From positions 1 to 38,830 of the forward strand of contig ML978347.1 in assembly GCA_010015745.1 (NCBI GenBank): a stretch of 38,830 bases of DNA, given 5' to 3'. The DNA is from Setomelanomma holmii. Taxonomy: Eukaryota; Ascomycota; Dothideomycetes; Pleosporales; Phaeosphaeriaceae. The position numbers and the translations under genes were made by a program. The notes below the pieces were generated by a model. It had not been told where the DNA came from. It saw only the letters and a list, made by a program, of their open reading frames with translations, and did not search any database. Below, one piece after another: positions 31,448 through 38,830 of this stretch (position 1 is the stretch's first letter; every line of letters begins with the position of its first letter).

Positions 31448-33216
31448 ATGATCGCGTGGCTGCATCGTGCTCTTGTACTTCTGGCCTTCCTCGTCTTTAT
31501 CCGACAGCTCTCAGTCTTTGGGCTTCCTTTTCACAATCACTATCAGTTCTGGCTCACTTCCTACGTCTACACAGCATCTTCCGCTACGCCTACGCCGCTT
31601 CACCGTCTGAGTGCTATTGAGGTGCTCAAATTACTGAAGGACGACAAGGTCAATGTCGTGACCTATGCACGAGATCTCTTGGATCGCATCGACAAGAGGG
31701 AAAGCATCGTAAAGGCATGGACATATCTCGGTGAGATCTTCCAAATCCCCTCGTGTCGAAACACACTCATTCTCTACTAGATTTGGAATTTGTGTTGAAT
31801 CAAGCAAAAGCACTTGATCAAATTCCGAAAGAGAAGCGAGGACCATTGCATGGCTTAGCGGTTGGCGTGAAAGACGTGATGAGCACGAAGGGTATTATGA
31901 TGGCATGCAGTCATCTTGGAATTCACTAACCTATGCTAGATATGCCTACACAGTTGGGTTCTGAATTATACCAAGGACACCAGTCAAATTATGACGCATC
32001 GATTGTTGGCATCCTCCGAGCAGCTGGAGCATTGGTCTTCGGTTCGTACACCCACACATGCATCTTTAGCCTAATCATCTGACGTGACAGGCAAAACCAC
32101 GACTACAGAAATTTGTGTAGCCAATTCGGGGCCAGGCACGACTAATCCCCATGACCCCAAACGCACACCCGGCGGCTCGTCTTGCGGATCAGCTGCGGCA
32201 GTCGCCGACTTTCACGTTCCGATTGCTCTCGGAGCCCAAACTGGTGGCAGTATCATCCGCCCGGCTTCTTTTACGGGAGTCTTTGCCCTGAAACCAACCT
32301 ACAATACCGTTTTACCTGAGGGCACAAAAGTTTTCTCGTCCACTTTTGATACTCTGGGTTTTCTGACGCGTAGTATAGCGGACTTGCAGCTACTCGCGGA
32401 TGTATTTGCACTGGAGGATGCCGAGCCCGTCCGGGATATACCCTTGAAGAAAGCTAGGGTCGCCATAGTCAAAACTCCAAACTGGGAGGCTGCCGGACCG
32501 GGTACGAAAGCGGCTATGGAAAAGGCTGAGGAAATCCTTGGGAAGAGTGGCGTAGAAGTTTACGATGTCTCTTTCCCTTCACCTCTCGACGATCGGGACC
32601 ATGTGAAACACGTCTGCAAAGTAATCGTCTGCCTGGAAGCTCGGGCATCCTTCCTTCGAGAGTATCGCGTTAATAACGAGAAAATTGGCCCAGACGTTGG
32701 ATCGCTTGTCGAGAACGAAGCCAATTTCACGACTCACGATCTGTCCAAGGCCCTCGACTCTCTCGCAAGCATGCGTCCAGTTGTCGACAAATTGGCCGGA
32801 GAGTACTCTGCGATTCTTACGCCCAGTGCTGTAGATGAGGCCCCTATTGGTCTAGATGATATGGGTAGTCCAGCTTTCAACACATTTTGGACGGTAAGTG
32901 CGCCTGGGCATCCAGAGTCTCCGACCTCGTTGCTGACAGCTATAGGGGTTCCATGTACCTGTTCTCAATGTGCCTGCATTCACTGGATCCCATGGGATGC
33001 CCATTGGCCTGTCCCTTGTTACAGGTATGCGCAAGGACTGTACCTGAACGTCATCTTCGGTTTCACATTCGTTTAGCTACGCTATACTCCGACCTTGCGC
33101 CCCTCTTTCTTGCCGTATCCTGGAAGTACTCATTTGAGGAGTTAAGCGATAAGTTAGAAGACCAAGATGCATTTGCTAAACATCAAAAGAGATGGAATCT
33201 ATCAGCTGACGAATGA
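31448..33216 (+). CDS. amidase-signature family hydrolase
   Basis: Six exons: 31448-31730, 31781-31891, 31940-32041, 32091-32893, 32946-33024 and 33077-33216 (505 aa). All five introns are 48-52 nt with GT-AG ends and all phases agree. An N-terminal hydrophobic helix (LVLLAFLVFIRQ) suggests secretion or a membrane anchor. The Ser-cisSer-Lys triad is complete: Lys125 in GLAVGVKDVM, Ser195 in GGSSCGSAA, Ser219 in QTGGSIIRP; the 24-residue Ser-Ser spacing is canonical. The C-terminal block HVPVLNVPAFTG and GMPIGLSLVT also fits. Such enzymes hydrolyse amide bonds of varied small substrates. The final exon (LYSDLAPLFLAVSWK onwards) overlaps the first 50 nt of the downstream HET-NACHT-WD40 frame, so its last ~16 residues are read out of frame from that gene. 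Upstream neighbour: N-acetyltransferase. Confidence 0.88.
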
Positions 33217-36200
33217 CCTACCGGACGAAATGATACCCGACTATGCAATACTGTCGCATGTATGGTTACCTGAGGACCAAGATGTGACTTTCAAAGACAT
33301 GGAAAGTAGGACGGCGGCTAGGAGGAAGACCGCAGGCTTCAAGAAAATCCGGTTCTGTGGAGATCGAGCGTCGGCAGACAACCTGCAGTACTTTTGGGTT
33401 GACAGCTGCTGCATCAACAAGGAAAGTAGCGCGGAGCTCAGCCTGGCTTTGGCATCCATGTTCAACTGGTATCGTAATGCCAAGAAATGCTATGCGTGCC
33501 TCATCGACGTCTCGGTCTCCGAAATGGACAGTGCTGACTGGAAGCATCCCGCCACATCAGTTTCGTGGGAGTTGGCTTTTCGCAAGAGCCGATGGTTCAA
33601 GCGTCGCTGGACTCTGCAAGAGCTTCTGGCTCCTCGAAATGTCGACTTCTACTCCGTCGAAGAACACTACCTTGGAAACAAGAGAACCCTCGAATCTTGG
33701 ATTCATGAGATAACCAACATTCCCATCGAAGCCTAGAGGGGAGCGCCAATGACTAATTTCACCGTCGAGGAACGACTCTCATGGTCTGCGAACCGGCAGA
33801 CACAACGACCAGAGGACAGGGCATATTACCTATGTGGCATCATCCATGTATTCATGCCATTCATACACGGGGAAGGGGAGCATGCTTTTGTTCGGCTGCA
33901 GTCCGAGATTGACAGAAAGAACACGGACAACTTTGCTCTCAATCGATACCTGCTTAAGCTACCCGTTGCTTCGGAGGCAGCATTCAACTCGTACAATAAC
34001 CAAGATCAACCTACATGCCTTGAGAGAACGCGAATAGATCTACGCAAAGAGATTTTGACATGGGCCCAGAGTGGCGATGAGAGGGGGATCTACTGGCTGA
34101 ATGGCATAGCGGGAACAGGCAATTCTACCATCGCTCGGACTGTGTCTCGAAAATTCAACGATCTCGGAATTCTTGGAGGAAGCTTCTTCTTTAACAAAGG
34201 TGGCTGAGATCTCGGAAATGGCAAACGGCTCGTGACAACCCTTGCACATCAGCTTGCGACGAAAGTCTTAGGGGCAAGACTAGCGATCTGCAGAGCAATC
34301 CGAGACCACGAAGACATCCTGAGTCAAACTATTCAAGACCAGTGGGCACAACTGATCCTGGGACCACTCGCACGAATGGACCATACGTCATCGCCTACTT
34401 TACAGACAGTCATTTTTGTCATCAACGCCTTGGATGAGTGTGAGAGCGAAAGTGAGATCCGTCATATTCTCAAGGCTCTGTCGACCCAATCAGTACTGAA
34501 TAATGTCCGGCTGCGGGTTTTCATCACTCGTAGACCAGAAGTTCCAATTCGTCATAGTGTCATCAAAATCCCCGAGAAAGGTCGCATCGTGTTCTTGCTG
34601 CACGAGATATCATCCGAGGTGGTCGACAAGGACCTTAGCTCTTTCTTCCAGAGTAATCCTACCACATTGAGGGAAGAACGTGGCTTTGAACCTGAAGACT
34701 GGCCAGGTCTACGAACGATTAACCGTCTTGTAGAGATCTCATGCGGTCTATTCATCTGGGCCTCAATCGCACGTCGCTGGATCCGTCAACGCAAGCAGGC
34801 AGCTGAAGAGCGCATCAAGACTCTTATCTACGGTTATCGAGATGGATCAGGCCCGGAAGAGTAGCTCGATGAAATATACACGACAGTCTTACGCAACGCT
34901 ATGGCCGGTGGTCTCAGCGTATGCGAAAAAATCCGCACTCTCGCAAAGACGAAGACCGTTCTCGGAACTATCGTCATTCTTGTTTCACCCCTTTTGGTGG
35001 CCTCGCTTGCGAATCTTCTTTGTAAGCCTTTAAAGGATGTCAAGGGACCTCTAATCGACCTGCACACAATCTTTCACATCCCCGACCATGACGATCATCC
35101 AAATCGTCTGCATCATCCCACCTTCCGCGACTTCATTTTTGACCGCAACAGGTGCGAAGATCTCGACTTCTGGGCTGATGCGAGGGACGCGCACAAAGCT
35201 CTTGCCGATAGATGTCTTGATCTGATGTCTGCTGAGCTGAGGAAAGACATGTGCGGTCTTGTCAAACCCGGCGCACTCTTATGCAAAGTTGATACGAAGC
35301 ATATCAGCCATGCATATCCCAAGCACTGCAGCATGCGTGTCTTAATTGGGTTCAGCATTACCGCCAGAGCGGATATATTTTCTGTGATGGCGATCGCGTC
35401 GATCAGTTCTTCCGGAAGCACTTCCTACACTGGCTTGAGGTGATCAACCTGATAGACAAGAGTGCTGAGATGGGTGCAATCATTAGACTGTACCATGCTC
35501 TACTTAATGTAAGTACCATACGAGCTTGGGTTACGCTATCTTCGCAGCTAACGCTTCATGTTCAAGCCCGCAACCAATGAGGCTCAAATTCCTTTTTTCA
35601 AATATGCTCGACGATTCATGTTCTCATTCCAATCAATCACAAAGGACTATCCGCTCCAGATCTATTGTTCGGGTCTGGCCTTCATTCCATCATCAAGTAA
35701 TCATCTCAGGGACCACTTTAGGGGCGAATTGCACTCCTGCATCAAGGAGGCTCGCATCGCTGAGGCCATTTTGCCCTTCACAAAGGACGAGTTCAATTAC
35801 GTCAACGACATGTCATTCAGCCCAGATGGCAGGCAGATTGTTTCAAAGTCTCAAATAATGGCAGCCAGACTCTGGGACGTTGCTACTGGAGCTGCTCGCC
35901 ATCAATACATCGGACCGAAAGACAAGGTCAGCTCGGTTTCCATTTCCCCTGATGGACCTCTGCTGGCGGGCGGTTCCGATGATTTCACTATTTGGATATG
36001 GAATTTGAAGACGCGAAGAGTCAAATACCATCTACAAAATGCTCATGCAGGTTGGGTCAACTCGGTCGTCTCCTCACCCGACGGCAGGTGGCTTGCATCC
36101 GGATCCATGGATGAAACAGTGGCCATATGGAACATCGCAACAGGGCAAAAGTTGAAGAGATTCGCCAACCAGTCGAGTTGTGTCAACTGTGTGAGCTTCT

Positions 36201-37069
36201 CTCCAGATGGCTTGATGATCACGACTGCATCTGTGGATCAAATGGTCAGACTCTGGGTTCTGTCACAGGACAAACCCGAGATGCTGACGATGTTTGACGG
36301 ACATTCTGGCCCTGTCAATACGGTCAGAATCTCGCCAGACGGACGTCAAATTGTGTCTGGCGCAGACGATAGGACTATCAAGCTCTGGGACATCGCAAAA
36401 GAGGCAGACATAATGACTCTTCAGGGTCATATGATGAAAGTCATGACGGTCATAATCTCCCGAGATGGTCGATTTCTTGTATCCGGCTCCGAGGACATCA
36501 CTGTTAGGGTCTGGGATGCAGTTCTGGGCTCAGAACTTCACGTACTGGCGGATCACACAAGTGGCTTGAATTCCGTGGTGTTCTCTCCAAACGGAAAGCA
36601 TCTCGCGTCGTGCTCCTTTGACGATGAAGTGCGGCTTTGGGACACAGAAAAGTGGACGCTGCTTCGAAGATTCAAAACATTCAAGGATGATGTCGATCAC
36701 GTAGTACAATCGGACCTTCTTCAGCCTCTGATTTCAGACTCGGACGACATAATGGACGTTGATGACAGCCACCCGGCTTCGGCAACGATGTGAGTTCTCG
36801 AAGGTCACTCTAGCGAAGTGACGAGCATAGCCTTCTCAAACAATGGCAAGCTTATTGGCACCGGCTCGCAGGACTCCACCATCAAATTATGGCAAGAAGG
36901 AGGTGTAGAGTTATGGAAACTTTCCAGTCATTCTGGCGCGATCAATCATCTCGACTTTTCTCCAGACAGCCATCAGCTAGCATCAGCTTCGACAGATAAT
37001 ACTGTGAGGGTCTGCAGTACAGCAACTGGATCATCATATCCAGCGTTGCAAGGTCACTCCGACAACGTC
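33167..37069 (+). pseudogene. HET-NACHT-WD40 NLR (STAND) protein, broken
   Basis: ATG 33167 opens a HET domain of the HET-D/E type (YAILSHVW, YFWVDSCCINK, SRWFKRRWTLQELLAP). It is followed by ERLSWSANRQTQRPEDRAY and a NACHT module (GIYWLNGIAGTGNSTIAR, then VIFVINALDECE). After an intron at 35509-35566 (58 nt) come about ten WD40 repeats (35750-37069), e.g. VNTVRISPDGRQIVSGADD. Damage: TAG 33734, TGA 34205, TAG 34862, a frame change near 35300 and TGA 36791, all within continuous homology. The P-loop lysine is Asn (AAT 34131-34133) and the Walker B Asp is Asn (AAC 34424-34426), so the nucleotide site would be dead even without stops. Intact relatives (Podospora het-d/het-e/het-r) trigger cell death after non-self recognition. 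The array ends abruptly in an antisense monooxygenase fragment. Confidence 0.88.
35750..37069 (+). repeat. WD40 repeat array of the NLR pseudogene
   Basis: About ten ~42-codon repeats. Well-kept ones carry GHxxxVxxVxxSPDGxxxxSGSxDxTIxLWD-type spacing; the eighth (~36680-36790) is degenerate. Copies differ strongly from one another, unlike the near-identical, concerted-evolving repeats of active HNWD genes. Confidence 0.85.
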
Positions 37070-37309
37070 CTCAGGACTGAGATGCTTCGCTGCACCATTA
37101 TTCTCAAGAAGCGGCCAAGTATTCGGCTGCAGAGAGATTCCGCTGCCTGTTTCACTGATTTCTGGTTTCTTCTCGTACAAATGCCAATTCGGAGAAGGTA
37201 ATTTCGCTATTTCAAGTGCGGCTCCAAGGCCGCCGGGACCGGCGCCTATAATAGCGATTTTCAGTCGTCTTTCGCGATCTTGTGAAGCACCATCTGTAGG
37301 TATCGCCAT
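37060..37309 (-). pseudogene. FAD-dependent monooxygenase, N-terminal fragment
   Basis: From ATG 37309 (MAIPTDGASQD) the minus strand gives about 80 residues with the FAD-binding GxGxxG motif in KIAIIGAGPGGLGAALEIA, then HLYEKKPEISETGSGISLQP, as in salicylate/3-hydroxybenzoate hydroxylase-like enzymes. Similarity ends after HLSPEDVV at ~37061-37075, where the WD40 array begins on the opposite strand; the frame stops at 37034. The GD motif and the C-terminal substrate-binding part are absent, so the fragment cannot be an enzyme. It marks a recombination or insertion breakpoint. Confidence 0.75.
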
Positions 37310-38830
37310 CTTTCTGTCCAGTTCAGAGTCTTGCAACGTGTCTGTTAATGCGTCGCTTGTCTACCCGTCGAGGTAAAGAAGAAGTCGTTGTTGTCCCGGA
37401 AATGCGGTCCAAGTCTAGATCGAAAAGCGATCTGTTTATGATTAAGTTACCGATGAGGACTTTGAATCAAGGTCGAAGTTTTCGTGATCAGTAACATGCA
37501 AATGGGTCTTAACAGTAAAGGGTCTACGATCGGAAAAAGTGTTGTAATAGTGACAATCCTCCCGTGATGGGGATTTGGTTCAGTCAAAAGTGGCAGATCA
37601 TATCAGTGCATGACCACTCTGCAGGCTTAGGAGCCAAGACTGAGACACTCAGGCTATGGTTTAGATCGTTCCCTACCGCAGAAGCCATACATGTAGTCCT
37701 CCACGCCTCCGTCCGGTGGACCACAAGGTTCTCTAACTGCTGCTGAAACCGCCAACGAGCACACCGCTTAAATCTAATGTATACACTTGGCCAGTTGTAA
37801 GGCTCGAATAAGCTAACTTGGAGCCTTCGGCACTCTAATTCCACGTCATCATTCGCGAGTTGCGTGGCGTTTCGCAGCCGGTCTGGCACCGGTCAGCTCG
37901 ACAGCACTTGTGGTCGCCCTGAGACCAAGCCACAAGCCAATCTGGGTCAGTAGCTCCTTCAGATTTCATACTCATGCGGTCTATATGAGTAGAGTGACGG
38001 GTGGCGATTGGCTTAACACAATCCACTGCGGCTGGCGCGGCCCGAGTGCGGGTCCATCCTCGCCGCAATCAGCGGATAGTCGCAAACCATAGCCACAAGA
38101 TTCCACAGCCTTACCCAGCCAATAAAAGGGCAATTATGCCTTCTGCATGACGAGGCTAGCGCTGGTGCCTAGATGAACTGAATCACAGCCTACCGAGGTG
38201 TATTTAACAGAAGGCTGTGCTTTGACCAACTTCCAGCCTTCTCGATTGCCAGGCAACTGATTATCCAATCTGACCCCATAAGATCATTGTTGCGTTGCTG
38301 AGGTCTACTCTTCGAACTGAGAATACGCCCAGCCATTCATCATTGACGTCGATCAAAACCATGTCAGATACGAGGAGTGTCTTCTTGTCACGGTTTGAGA
38401 GTCTCTCTTGCCTCACGTGCAGTGGCACCTCACCACTGATGAGACGATGCTGCCCTTCCTGCACTAGCGCTGTTTACAGCCACCCATGTATACATACTAT
38501 TCGTAGCTTCACTTAATACAACATCACCAGCTTTTTCAATTTCATGGTACCCTTCAAAATAGGCCCAAACCCCGTCAAATTGATCACAACACAGCTCCAA
38601 TCCTACCACCGCCACTTCCCAGCCGCGCAGTGCACTGCAAAGGGCAAGAATGGCGGTTGTAGGGACCCCAGACCGTCCTTTGGCGCCTGGGAATCCGGCT
38701 GCAACACGACCGGACGAGCCTGCCTCACCCAACCACCAGAACCTTTTACGCTCCTCCAGATGGTCCCAGATATCTCCTCAGTCTGGCTTCTCTCTGAATA
38801 CCGGTAGAGGACCGCGCGACCAGGCAACAG
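37310..38830. other. no convincing gene
   Basis: About 1.5 kb. Short ORFs exist on both strands (e.g. 38544-38807 plus, 38430-38732 minus), but none shows a signal peptide, motif or family resemblance. Part of a gene running off the window edge cannot be excluded. Confidence 0.45.

Noticed and set aside
38544..38807. 87-codon ORF near the right edge with an ATG
   Set aside because: No signal peptide, motif or family resemblance, and an equally long ORF lies opposite. Could be chance.
1..38830. tRNA genes, CRISPR arrays, complete transposons, biosynthetic gene cluster
   Set aside because: No convincing B-box/T-arm fold, regular spacer array, terminal repeats with transposase, or polyketide/peptide synthase genes were seen on either strand.

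Overview
This is a piece of nuclear DNA from a filamentous ascomycete fungus. The evidence is short GT-AG introns (mostly 46-64 nt, with CTRAC-type branch sites), fungal-specific families (ApsA/Num1, HET, HET-NACHT-WD40 NLR, fungal Rieske oxygenase) and widely spaced monocistronic genes on both strands. The resemblance of several products to Dothideomycete proteins suggests that class, but this is an inference from memory. No tRNA, rRNA, CRISPR array or complete transposon was seen.

Layout. (a) About 0.15-9 kb is accessory: a candidate small secreted protein (-), a ricin-B-like lectin with one membrane span (-), a broken HET-domain gene (-), and a Rieske/mononuclear-iron oxygenase (+) whose frame is interrupted just before the Rieske cluster. 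(b) About 9-21.6 kb is a compact core block with no damage: NOC3 (-) and NIP7 (+) diverge from a 171-bp shared promoter, followed by the splicing factor ISY1 (-), the large nuclear-migration protein ApsA/Num1 (-) and the splicing factor CWC24 (+). Four of the five act in 60S ribosome assembly or the spliceosome. (c) About 22.2-26.7 kb holds one very large decayed gene of unknown function. (d) About 27.7-29.3 kb holds an unrecognised, mostly disordered protein gene. (e) About 30.1-33.2 kb has an arylamine N-acetyltransferase (stopped early by an in-frame TAA, with its normal C-terminal helix still readable beyond) and, in tandem, a six-exon amidase. (f) About 33.2-37.1 kb is a HET-NACHT-WD40 NLR pseudogene that overlaps the amidase 3' end, has lost both its Walker A lysine and Walker B aspartate, and runs into an antisense fragment of an FAD monooxygenase. 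From 37.3 kb to the end I see no convincing gene.

The theme is contrast. About 9 kb of housekeeping coding sequence has no lesion, while the accessory genes on both sides carry at least a dozen in-frame stops plus several frameshifts. Two of the ruined loci belong to the fungal self/non-self recognition repertoire (HET and NLR). The N-acetyltransferase/amidase pair is a plausible small xenobiotic-processing unit. I did not find a clearly new system. The strongest leads are the N-acetyltransferase stop with a preserved tail, the NLR with a doubly altered nucleotide site, the amidase/NLR overlap, and the paired ribosome-biogenesis promoter. Sequencing or assembly error must be excluded for the homopolymer frameshifts. 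Gene spans below include introns; exon joins are given in the evidence.
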